From Nitrospirota bacterium (GTDB lineage Bacteria; Nitrospirota; Nitrospiria; Nitrospirales; Nitrospiraceae): a stretch of 40,272 nucleotides of DNA. The DNA lies in the NCBI GenBank assembly GCA_016200355.1, contig JACQEY010000056.1, positions 1-40,272 of the forward strand. Direction: 5' to 3'. Shown in pieces: positions 17,271-24,281 of this stretch. The notes below the pieces were generated by a model. It was not told the origin of the DNA and did no database searches. It saw only the letters and a list, made by a program, of their open reading frames with translations. The position numbers were made by a program, and so were the translations under genes. Positions within the stretch are counted from its first letter, which is position 1. Every line of letters starts with the position of its first letter.

Positions 17271-18356
17271 CTATGCCTTCTCGAGCTTGCCATAGCGCCG
17301 CTCGACTTCATGCCGATCGCAGGACCAGAGCGCATGCGTTTTATAGTGTTCAAATTGCCCCTCTGTCGCATGACCGAAGACCCGTCGCCGAAGCTGCGCC
17401 ATTTCCTCCTGCGTCATGGGGACGAACCGCCGGACGATGGCCAGATTCTGACGTAACACCTCTCGTGAATCGATGCCGCTCACGAGCGTGGACACAGGCA
17501 AGGACAGCACGTATCGCATCGCTTCTTCGGCTGTCAGAATACCTTGCTGAATCGGTTTCCCGTTCCCACAGAGAGATTTCATGGCGAGGGGTGCGATCCC
17601 ACGCCTGAGAAGTTCCGGAAGAACCTGCCGTTCAAAACTGTTGTAGGCTGCGTCAAAGACATTCAGTGGAAGTTGGCAGGTATCGAACGGAAAGTCGTAC
17701 TTGAGCACGTTCAAATGCACGGCCGGATTCGTGTGGCCGGTAAATCCGATGAATCGTACTTTCCCTTGCTGCTTCGCTTCGGCCAGCGCCTCAACCGCTC
17801 CACCCTCTTGGAAGATACGTTCAGGATCATCGTCGCAGCCGACTTCATGAATTTGCCATAGATTCAGGTAGTCGGTACCCAATCGACGCAACGACTGTTC
17901 CAAATGCAACATGCCGATCTTTTTTCCACGGCCGTGGGTACACATCTTCGTCATCAAAAAGACCTCGTGACGATGCCCTTTCAATGCCTTCCCCATCACC
18001 GCTTCACTCCGATTGTCGTGATAGTCCCATGAGTTGTCGAAAAACGTAAGTCCGGCGTCGATGGCCTCCTGTATGATTCGACTGCCTTCTTCATCGCTCG
18101 TTTTCAGAAAGTGCCAGCCGCCGAGCCCTAAAATCGGGACCGTGACACCAGTGCGCCCCAGCTGACGACGGGGTAGCCCCTGTCCCTCCAACCTACTTGG
18201 TGGCCTTTCTACATCTGTCATCGCCCGTGCCAGGCTAGAGATCCCCGCCAGCATAACCGCCGATCCCAGCAAACCGATTCGTTTGCATACCTCGCGCCGA
18301 CCAATCATCGGTTCAGTGTTGTGTTCGCCTCGATCCTCATGTAGCGACATGCTCAT
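17271..18356 (-). CDS. Exported aldo/keto reductase with Tat-type signal
   Basis: 361 residues. The N-terminus carries GRREVCKRIGLLGSAVMLAG, a twin-arginine-like signal with a hydrophobic stretch, so export in folded form is likely. The body is an aldo/keto reductase: the catalytic tetrad is visible as Asp107 and Tyr112 (FDNSWDYH), Lys137 (LMTKM) and His170 (WQIHEV), on a TIM-barrel. Such enzymes reduce carbonyls with NAD(P)H; the substrate is unknown, and a periplasmic NAD(P)H enzyme would be unusual. The start at ATG 18356 has GGAG 5-6 bases upstream. Single gene. Confidence 0.88.
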   Translation of the reverse strand: MSMSLHEDRGEHNTEPMIGRREVCKRIGLLGSAVMLAGISSLARAMTDVERPPSRLEGQGLPRRQLGRTGVTVPILGLGGWHFLKTSDEEGSRIIQEAIDAGLTFFDNSWDYHDNRSEAVMGKALKGHRHEVFLMTKMCTHGRGKKIGMLHLEQSLRRLGTDYLNLWQIHEVGCDDDPERIFQEGGAVEALAEAKQQGKVRFIGFTGHTNPAVHLNVLKYDFPFDTCQLPLNVFDAAYNSFERQVLPELLRRGIAPLAMKSLCGNGKPIQQGILTAEEAMRYVLSLPVSTLVSGIDSREVLRQNLAIVRRFVPMTQEEMAQLRRRVFGHATEGQFEHYKTHALWSCDRHEVERRYGKLEKA

Positions 18357-18599
18357 GACTCCACGCGTTAATCTTATAGTCCGAGTGGCACACAGACGAG
18401 CCTCTATTTGCCCCTCTCTCTAGCCAACATTGTTCACCCTCGAAAAAGATTCGTCAAGGCCGGTATGACCGAATCTTGAGGATGAGATCAACGGGTTTCC
18501 AGTCACCATACTCGTCCAACACCTAGTACGTGAAAATAGAAATGGCTAGGAGGCCATCTCGGCACTATGGAGGCAGGCGGAAAGCGAAGATTACGTCAC

Positions 18600-19022
18600 C
18601 TATGGCAGGTCCTCAACCCACAACACTCGCCTGCCATATGAGCCTCCCGTGAGCGAAGAATAAAATTTATGGTCCACCGTGACCATGACGCCATCAATGG
18701 CTTTGGCCACAGCAAGATAGAGGCAGTCGTAGACACTTTGTTGTGTATCCAACGCAAGTTGGTAGGCAGCGGCAAAGAGTCGCTCATCCGCATGACGCTG
18801 GAGCGGGAGATGCTTCAACTCCTTCAAGATCATATCGCCTTCGGCCCGAGTGAGTTCCCCTTGCCGAATCTTTTTGGCAAGGACGTTGCCGAGTTCCAGC
18901 GTGATCAATGCGGGAACATGGAGCCGATAGTGTGAATACCGCATCCGAAGGGCGTCCTCGGAGTGGATTTCAGGAATGAACCACTTGATTGCCACGCTGG
19001 CATCGACCACATAGCGACTCAC
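18600..19022 (-). CDS. vapC: VapC-type PIN-domain toxin
   Basis: 140 residues with the PIN acidic set Asp7 (VVDASVAIKWF), Glu43 (TLELGNVL), Asp99 (SVYDCLYLAVA) and Asp117 (TVDHKFY). PIN toxins are Mg-dependent RNases that cut tRNA or rRNA. The start is GTG 19022, overlapping the stop of the antitoxin frame (GTGA), the usual toxin-antitoxin coupling. The toxin is intact while its antitoxin is frameshifted (next entry). Confidence 0.9.
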   Translation of the reverse strand: MSRYVVDASVAIKWFIPEIHSEDALRMRYSHYRLHVPALITLELGNVLAKKIRQGELTRAEGDMILKELKHLPLQRHADERLFAAAYQLALDTQQSVYDCLYLAVAKAIDGVMVTVDHKFYSSLTGGSYGRRVLWVEDLP

Positions 19023-19251
19023 CGGTCACGATCCTTACGGATGAGGTCAGCGCTGTTGCTGAACTTCCTGCCCGATCGCTTCAATCTCAACCGAAGTGAA
19101 TCAATCCGTTTCCATGCACGCTCATAGTCCGGCACGGCATCTTCCAAAATCGCCTTAACCTCAGATTGCAGCGACCTTCTATGCTCCTTCGCTCGCTTCT
19201 TCAGACGACAACCACCTTGTCATTCAGCTGCCGTACGAGCACTTGCGCCAT
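19019..19251 (-). pseudogene. Frameshifted antitoxin (FitA/VapB-like ribbon-helix-helix)
   Basis: AAGGAGGG precedes ATG 19251. The frame starts MAQVLVRQLNDKVVVV and hits TGA after 16 codons. One frame over, the rest of a FitA-like antitoxin follows at once: RLKKRAKEHRRSLQSEVKAI, LEDAV..., ending SADLIRKDRDR with TGA overlapping the VapC start. The MAQVLVRQL opening plus RRSLQSEV is typical of RHH antitoxins that neutralise PIN toxins and repress their own operon. One missing base near 19204-19208 explains the break. The ORF track misses the gene because of it. Confidence 0.82.
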
Positions 19252-19554
19252 AGTTCCCTCCTTCTTATCTCTCGACTGCCATCATGATATCAGAATGATA
19301 GCAGTCGGCTACCAACCGGTCGATGATGTCGCACTCGCAAGAAGAATCACGTGACCAGCAACGTCCTGACGACGTCCTGTTCCGAATCATACGCTATCAG
19401 CTATATGTCATAAGCTTTTCAATGCTCTGGCACGTTAGGCGGCTGGTAGGATGGTTCGCTCCTGAAAGGTGAAATGTGAAGCGTGAAACGTTTCGGGTGT
19501 TCAGTGAGAGACAAACAGGATGCGGGAGGCGGCCGGCAGAGCTTCGGCGGATGA
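19252..19554. other. Intergenic region with heptad words and a repeat edge
   Basis: No gene seen; ORF 19166-19354 (+) is a shadow of the antitoxin region. It contains ATGATATCAGAATGATAGCAG-like sequence near 19285 upstream of the antitoxin, a heptad word tract (19469-19497) and the start of a GGTGGGCGGCTGG-type repeat. Confidence 0.6.
19469..19497. repeat. Heptad word tract GTGAAAT/GTGAAGC/GTGAAAC
   Basis: Three successive 7-nt words (gtgaaat, gtgaagc, gtgaaac) followed by gtttcgg. The last junction gives a GAAACGTTTC palindrome. Same word family as 14152, 33896, 35895 and 38989. Confidence 0.75.
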
Positions 19555-19583
19555 TCAGGCCGAAATAGTTCCAGACATCTTTC
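19518..19583. repeat. GGTGGGCGGCTGG-type repeat overlapping a gene's 3' end
   Basis: GGATGCGGGAGGCGGCCGGC ... CAGGCCGAAATAGTTCCAGACATCTTTCC. The second half encodes, on the minus strand, the last residues (KMSGTISA) of the membrane protein gene at 19555-19923, so the repeat supplies that protein's C-terminus. Confidence 0.65.
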
Positions 19584-19923
19584 CGTTCAACTTTGCAATC
19601 CACGCACCAAGACCTGCGGCCATTATCAAGGGAATTGCGAAGATACCAAATGCAACCATCCCAAGCGGCCACAGATTGCCAAATCCTTGAGAAGCGAACA
19701 TCCAGACAGCTTGCCCTAGAATCTGGATAATTCCCCATCTCCACGATCGCTTCGGCTCAATAAATCCTAGGGCGCCAGCAACAAGACAGAGCGCAGGAAT
19801 ACCGAGGGTGAGATACAACTCAGAATCCCATGCCTCTGTCTGGCCGGAGAAAGAGGAAATAAGAATCCATGCCAGAATTCCAGAAACACACGCAGCTCCA
19901 TAAAGCCAGAACTCCTTCTTCAT
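19555..19923 (-). CDS. Small four-helix membrane protein of unknown function
   Basis: ATG 19923 (MKKEFWLYGAACVSGILAW) is preferred; the track's start adds a non-hydrophobic leader. 122 residues with about four TM segments (AACVSGILAWILISSF, LTLGIPALCLVAGALGFI, IQILGQAVWMFASQGF, WPLGMVAFGIFAIPLIMAAGLG). The C-terminal eight or so residues lie in repeat sequence, so the natural end may have been replaced. No family recognised. Confidence 0.6.
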   Translation of the reverse strand: MKKEFWLYGAACVSGILAWILISSFSGQTEAWDSELYLTLGIPALCLVAGALGFIEPKRSWRWGIIQILGQAVWMFASQGFGNLWPLGMVAFGIFAIPLIMAAGLGAWIAKLNGKMSGTISA

Positions 19924-19994
19924 GACGGAAACCCTACGCTCAGAGTGCCAGTGCGTCAAGAATTAGCACAGGAATGTGACGGCGAGAGACGAAC

Positions 19995-20040
19995 CCGGAT
20001 GCGGTGGCGAGGCTGAGCCTTTAGGTCTGGTAATTCCCTG
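19995..20040. repeat. GGTGGGCGGCTGG-type repeat, short copy
   Basis: GGATGCGGTGGCGAGGCTGAG then TCTGGTAATTCCCTG, just downstream of the DUF2127-like gene (which ends at 20046). Degenerate relative of the 23206 copy. Confidence 0.55.
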
Positions 20041-20045
20041 TTCGA

Positions 20046-20543
20046 TCAAATGGCCGAGTCATGTCGTGGGAGATGCGCCCGTGAACGCAAAGTATGCCGT
20101 TTCAATTGGCTGATGAGATAGAACACAATGACCAGATTCACCAGCAGCACGCCGACCCGAAGCATCGACACCTGTTCAATAACCTCGTAGAGTTCGAACG
20201 GAAGCAGCAGGCTCGTTGACACCACCGTCAGATACGCGGCCCAGGTGAACTCCAGCCACAGCCCAACGCCCTCCACCAACAGCATCGCCGCATAGCCCAG
20301 ACTGACAAGCCCCGCCAGCAACACACTATGTGGTTGCAGCGCATCCACTTTCAGAACCAGAGCATGGATGAGGCGCGAGTCGGCATTCAGATGAAGGGCC
20401 TCGATCAAAAGCGAGAACAGAGTGGCAATCTCAGCATGCACCAATTTGAGGAGGCCCAACCCGAGGAAGAGTAACAGCAGACCCTTCACCACCTTGAACA
20501 CCGCAATCACGGCCAGGCCGGTATGGTGGGAGCGCGTCGTCAT
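20046..20543 (-). CDS. DUF2127-like membrane protein
   Basis: 165 residues from ATG 20543 (the track's TTG adds one). Pattern of DUF2127: N-terminal GLAVIAVFKVVKGLLLLFLGLGLL, a middle LVSLGYAAMLLVEGVGLWL and a last helix VGVLLVNLVIVFYLISQL, four TM helices in all, with a conserved Glu-containing stretch PFELYEVIE. Function of the family is unknown. It lies 109 bp downstream of the His-rich exported protein gene on the same strand, with a repeat between. Confidence 0.75.
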   Translation of the reverse strand: MTTRSHHTGLAVIAVFKVVKGLLLLFLGLGLLKLVHAEIATLFSLLIEALHLNADSRLIHALVLKVDALQPHSVLLAGLVSLGYAAMLLVEGVGLWLEFTWAAYLTVVSTSLLLPFELYEVIEQVSMLRVGVLLVNLVIVFYLISQLKRHTLRSRAHLPRHDSAI

Positions 20544-20577
20544 CAATTGGAGAGACTATCACAAACAACGAGAATCG

Positions 20578-20647
20578 GACGCGGTGGACGTCTGGCAGGA
20601 TTGAGGTGGCGTTAAGCCAAGAATAGTTCTCGACACCTTTTTCCTCC
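20578..20647. repeat. GGTGGGCGGCTGG-type repeat
   Basis: GGACGCGGTGGACGTCTGGC ... AAGAATAGTTCTCGACACCTTTTTCC, between two co-oriented genes. Both family halves are recognisable. Confidence 0.65.
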
Positions 20648-20655
20648 TTCGTCAC

Positions 20656-21462
20656 TTAGTGGGTCCATATCTTTACGGGAGTCGTTTCGAAAGGATAGAC
20701 ATGAATCATCCATCCACCAGCTTGCGGAACGAATCGTCCGCCTGCTTGCTGACACTCTGACTCCGTGGCAATCGTCCCCTTGCCCCCAAATTGTTTCCGG
20801 GTCATGCGGCGTCTACTGCCATCCGGCTGGAAGCAGATATTCACGTGGGCATGCCACTGCGCGACGCTCAACGGAATGCGCTCGTCCAACTGGTCTTCGC
20901 TCATGTCTCTCGGCGCGGTGTACATCGCCCCCTCAAGTTCATAGCCCTCCCCGGATTTCCGATACAGGAGTGCGGTTGGTTCGGCCGGGTCAAAGCGAAC
21001 CTTGGCCAGGAATCGCTGTTGCTTGTTGGCGAAATGATAATGTCGTGGCTTTCGTTCGGGATGCATCGGCACATAACCGTCGTCTATGGCGACTCGATAG
21101 TCCTTGTACTTGTCCAGGGCCTGCCGCAGGGCCTGGACGATGTGATCGGCCCGCCGGGCATCGTCTGCGTTCGCAGTCCGTAATCCCGTCCATCTCATAT
21201 GGGGGCCAAGATGTTTTTTATGAGGGGTCATCATGTCGACCGCGCCATCGGCATGATCATGCTGATCCATCGACGCGTCCTCTCCCTGTGCCGGCTCACT
21301 CCCCTGAGCCGGGAGCCCACCACCCATGAGAGCGACCACACTCACTGACAACGCCAGCACACAGCCCAGAACAAATCTGCGACAGCGCGTTGAATATCGA
21401 ACAGCTTGGTCAGTCATCGTGGCACTCATGGTCATAAGAATTGCCCTCTCGGCATGGCGCAT
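20656..21462 (-). CDS. Exported protein of unknown function with His-rich motifs
   Basis: 268 residues; GGAGG lies just before ATG 21462. The signal peptide is late (FVLGCVLALSVSVVALMGGG, residues 30-50) after a long N-region. Mature part: a His/Asp/Met-rich segment (MDQHDHADGAVDMMTPHKKHLGPH), DARRADHIVQALRQALDKYKDY, YHFANKQQRF, LYRKSGEGYELEGAMYTAPR and SVAQWHAHVNIC. The HYHF and WHAHVN motifs look metal-binding, and I recall similar uncharacterised periplasmic proteins, but no activity can be assigned. It starts 12 bp after the Sel1-repeat gene and is probably co-transcribed with it. Confidence 0.7.
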   Translation of the reverse strand: MRHAERAILMTMSATMTDQAVRYSTRCRRFVLGCVLALSVSVVALMGGGLPAQGSEPAQGEDASMDQHDHADGAVDMMTPHKKHLGPHMRWTGLRTANADDARRADHIVQALRQALDKYKDYRVAIDDGYVPMHPERKPRHYHFANKQQRFLAKVRFDPAEPTALLYRKSGEGYELEGAMYTAPRDMSEDQLDERIPLSVAQWHAHVNICFQPDGSRRRMTRKQFGGKGTIATESECQQAGGRFVPQAGGWMIHVYPFETTPVKIWTH

Positions 21463-21474
21463 CCCACCTCCGGT

Positions 21475-22401
21475 TTAATCGCATACCTTAAACTTCGACT
21501 GCTGACAGCGCCGCGTCATCTCCTGCGCCTTCACAATCTGCGCGGCCGTCATCTGTGAGGCCGCAAGGTCTCGATTCTTCTCCGCTTCCCTTCCATCAAC
21601 GCCGCCCAACGCCTCAGAGGCAACGCTGTACCACATATACGCGCGAGCGACGTCCTGTGGGACACCCCGCCCCTTGGCATACATCAAACCTAGATTGCTC
21701 TGTGCATTGGCTTGCCCCTGCTCGGCGGCCAGACGAATCCACTTGAACGCTTCCAGATCGTTCTGCGGCACAGCATGCCCCGCGTAATACATGACGCCCA
21801 GATTGCTTTGTGCATGTGCATGTCCCTGGTCAGCCGCCAGACGATACCACTTTGCGGCTTCCTGAGCGTCCTGTGGGATGCCCTGTCCCTTGCCATACAT
21901 CAGTCCCAAATTGAACTGCGCCGATGCGTAGCCCTGTTCCGCCGCTTTGCGGTACCAATAGACGGCTTCTCGAACGTCTTGCGGGACACCCTGTCCCTTG
22001 GCATACATCACACCCAGATTGAACTGCACTGAGGCGTCTCCCTGCTTCGCCGCAAGCCGAAACCATTTCTCGGCTTCCTGAGCGTTCTGCGGGACACCCT
22101 GCCCATTGAAATACAGCATACCCAGATTGAACTGCGCCGACGCGTGTCCCTGTTCTGCCGCCTTTCGATACCACTGCACGGCTTCCGTATCGAACTGAGG
22201 AACGCCCTGCCCCCTCTCATACATCACACCCAAATTGAACTGCGCTCTGGCGTTGCCCTGGTCAGCGAGGGGACGTAAGAGCCGCGCCGCTTTTGTATAG
22301 TCGCCACGATTATACGTCGATTCCGCATCCTCAATGGCATCCGCTACCGCGACTGTCGCACAGGCCACTACCAAGAAGACTGCAAAGAGAAACCGCCGCA
22401 T
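21475..22401 (-). CDS. Exported Sel1-like repeat (SLR) protein
   Basis: 308 residues with signal peptide (MRRFLFAVFLVVACATVAVA) and AGGTGAG upstream of ATG 22401. Six consecutive 36-residue Sel1 repeats of the form AQFNLGVMYxxGQGVPQDxxEAxxWYRKAAEQG run from about residue 45 to 270. SLR proteins are alpha-solenoids that serve as binding scaffolds. The high DNA similarity between repeats creates many spurious ORFs here. The C-terminal region ends QQSKFKVCD. Confidence 0.9.
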   Translation of the reverse strand: MRRFLFAVFLVVACATVAVADAIEDAESTYNRGDYTKAARLLRPLADQGNARAQFNLGVMYERGQGVPQFDTEAVQWYRKAAEQGHASAQFNLGMLYFNGQGVPQNAQEAEKWFRLAAKQGDASVQFNLGVMYAKGQGVPQDVREAVYWYRKAAEQGYASAQFNLGLMYGKGQGIPQDAQEAAKWYRLAADQGHAHAQSNLGVMYYAGHAVPQNDLEAFKWIRLAAEQGQANAQSNLGLMYAKGRGVPQDVARAYMWYSVASEALGGVDGREAEKNRDLAASQMTAAQIVKAQEMTRRCQQSKFKVCD

Positions 22402-22537
22402 CGCTCACCTATTTTTCCACTGAGAGACAAGAATCGATCAAAGGCGCTTCCTAGCTAAACGCTGGTTCCTGATAGCTTCAGTCCCGAGACGAACAATGCA
22501 ATGCGAGCCGGCATACGGCTGGCCTGCACCCTCCTTC

Positions 22538-23071
22538 CTACCGTCGGCTCCCACCTTTGACGCGACGAGGGCGAAATGAGGAACTGACTGTCCAGCGGTT
22601 TCGCTTCCAGAGTAAGAGCGCAAGCGCGAGGGTCAACGCGGTTCGAGCCGGAAGCGTCGGTTCAAATGTCATTTCAAACCCCTCTTCGATCCTGCTGTTC
22701 TGAACCTCATTGCCTACACTGTCAGAATCGGGGAGGATCGTTGGAACAGGGCTCGTCTCGGCTTCGACGTAGCGGAGGCAGACATAGATTCGCTTTCCCG
22801 AAGGTGGCAGCGCACAGATAATCACGTCACGTACACAGATCTCGTTACCGGTGGGATCGATCGCAAGACCAGGACTGAGCACCACCCGCTGGCTGCTCCC
22901 TTCCTTCCCGACAGCCACGGACAAACCTGACACAATCCCATCACCAAAGACGAGCTGATTTCTCAGCCGCTGTTTTTCCAAGAAGTAGTTGTGCTCCGCC
23001 GTAAGATCGTCGACGCTCAATATCTTCCCAAAGAAATAGCGAGGCCGAGAAAATACCATTCGACGAACCAT
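22538..23071 (-). CDS. Truncated protein resembling a contractile-injection/tail accessory protein
   Basis: Residues 1-110 (RYFFGKILSVDDLTAEHNYFLEKQRLRNQLVFG, GIVSGLSVAV, VVLSPGLAIDPTGNEICV) match a pattern I know from proteins near phage-tail-like (Afp/PVC-type) clusters. Such proteins are usually much longer. Here residues after about 135 turn into an unrelated basic stretch (LALLLWKRNRWTVSSSFRPRRV) that looks like translated repeat DNA. No tail genes are nearby, so this is probably an orphan remnant. The start is ATG 23071 with a weak GAAG upstream. Confidence 0.5.
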   Translation of the reverse strand: MVRRMVFSRPRYFFGKILSVDDLTAEHNYFLEKQRLRNQLVFGDGIVSGLSVAVGKEGSSQRVVLSPGLAIDPTGNEICVRDVIICALPPSGKRIYVCLRYVEAETSPVPTILPDSDSVGNEVQNSRIEEGFEMTFEPTLPARTALTLALALLLWKRNRWTVSSSFRPRRVKGGSRR

Positions 23072-23545
23072 ACAATATCTTCTTATTATGTGAACGGAGA
23101 AATAGTGACAGGCTACTTTGCGGAAAGCAGTGTGTCAACGGATGGATTGGTAACATGCATGCATTTCAGAAAGCAGGCAGGATCGGCTCGAACACGACTC
23201 AGACGCGGTGGGCGGCTGGCAAGGCTGGGTGGCTGTTCAGACCGTAATGGTTCCTGACACCTTCCTTCCCCTCCTATTCGATTCTCGGACGCGGTGGGCA
23301 GCCGGCTGATCATTCAAAAAAAGATTCCAGCCCCCTTTGTTTCGCTCCCGAGTTTCAAATGTCAACGCAACGAAAAGACTGTGGAATCACGTGCAATTCA
23401 GGATGAACGGACGCGATGGACGGCTGGCTTGGCTGAGGCGCTATTCAGAGCGGAATGGTTCCGCATATCTTTCATCTTCACCTGCCCTTGACCATTCTGG
23501 CAGCAAGGCGCAATATTTGGAACCGTTTATTCATCCCCTTAAACG
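23072..23545. other. 474-bp gap filled by repeats at the left edge of the low-GC island
   Basis: No gene seen. Several copies of the GGTGGGCGGCTGG-type repeat lie between 23206 and 23490, separated by short unique stretches. GC content by eye drops after about 23510. Confidence 0.65.
23206..23490. repeat. Cluster of three GGTGGGCGGCTGG-type repeats
   Basis: Copy a, 23206-23276: GACGCGGTGGGCGGCTGGC ... CCGTAATGGTTCCTGACACC. Copy b, 23285-23310: GGACGCGGTGGGCAGCCGGC, left half only. Copy c, 23407-23490: GGACGCGATGGACGGCTGGC ... GCGGAATGGTTCCGCATATC. TTCCTGACACC is a string I associate with regions near REP-type transposases, but no transposase is present. Confidence 0.75.
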
Positions 23546-24271
23546 ATGGCGCACAAGCACATGACTGAGTTTTACAAGAAACCCACGGATGCAGTAGCAG
23601 TTTTCCGTCAACTTGGGACGAAGCTAAACAGGAATTGTGATCTGGCCCTAGGCACAGAACAAGACCAGCTTCAGAAAGTGGAAGTCAAGGCGCGTGCGTT
23701 CGCTGAAACTGGGCGCATCCTTTCTGGGCTTAATAATTTGACAGCGACACAACACGAATGCACATGCATATTTGATGAAATTTTCGGGGATATCATATGT
23801 TCACTATATTTCGCAGCCTCCGCTCTCGACAAACCTGCCCAAATACTTCTTCGTCGCGTTCTCGAGTTAGGGGTAGCCGCTGTCTACTTGTGGGACCTTC
23901 CACATAAATACTGGGGATGGAAATGCCATGATGAGGACCTCTCATTTAAGGAAATGCTCGGCCATCTTACATCTGATTCGTATCGGACCTATCTTGCGAA
24001 ACTAAATCCGAATTTCACGGACACTCAAATTCTGGATGCAGAACTAGCAAAGACCATATATCGGGATTTGAGCGATATCACTCACGGTAAGTTGGGAACC
24101 TTCGAGTCGGTATCTCCTGATCGCTATAACTTTACTACTGAGGATTGGCAGAAGCATCTGAACTTAGCTAATTCAGTCGAGGATATCCTCCTCAAACTCT
24201 GGAGTAACCGCTTCAAAGAAGTTACAGCTCAGCTACCAATTTCCATGCCTCAACTTTCTCGACTAGCCTAG
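23546..24271 (+). CDS. HEPN-like protein, first gene of a two-gene low-GC island
   Basis: 241 residues, mostly helical. The C-terminal half contains RDLSDITH (Arg173-x6-His180) with an acidic residue after Arg, fitting the R-x4-6-H signature of HEPN RNases. Upstream is LLRRVLELGVAAVYLWDLPHKYWGW, a layout also seen in DUF5677-type proteins. I do not recognise an exact family. HEPN proteins are common toxins and immunity effectors that cut RNA; whether this one is active is inference. ATG 23546 or 23561; neither has a clear ribosome-binding site. The ATPase gene starts 10 bp after its stop, so the two form an operon. Codon use and base composition differ from the flanks, which suggests transfer. 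Confidence 0.6.
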   Translation: MAHKHMTEFYKKPTDAVAVFRQLGTKLNRNCDLALGTEQDQLQKVEVKARAFAETGRILSGLNNLTATQHECTCIFDEIFGDIICSLYFAASALDKPAQILLRRVLELGVAAVYLWDLPHKYWGWKCHDEDLSFKEMLGHLTSDSYRTYLAKLNPNFTDTQILDAELAKTIYRDLSDITHGKLGTFESVSPDRYNFTTEDWQKHLNLANSVEDILLKLWSNRFKEVTAQLPISMPQLSRLA

Positions 24272-24281
24272 GATTTGAATT

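Noticed and set aside
23206-23276. Insertion sequence at the island edge
   Set aside because: There is no transposase ORF; the region contains only short non-coding repeats.
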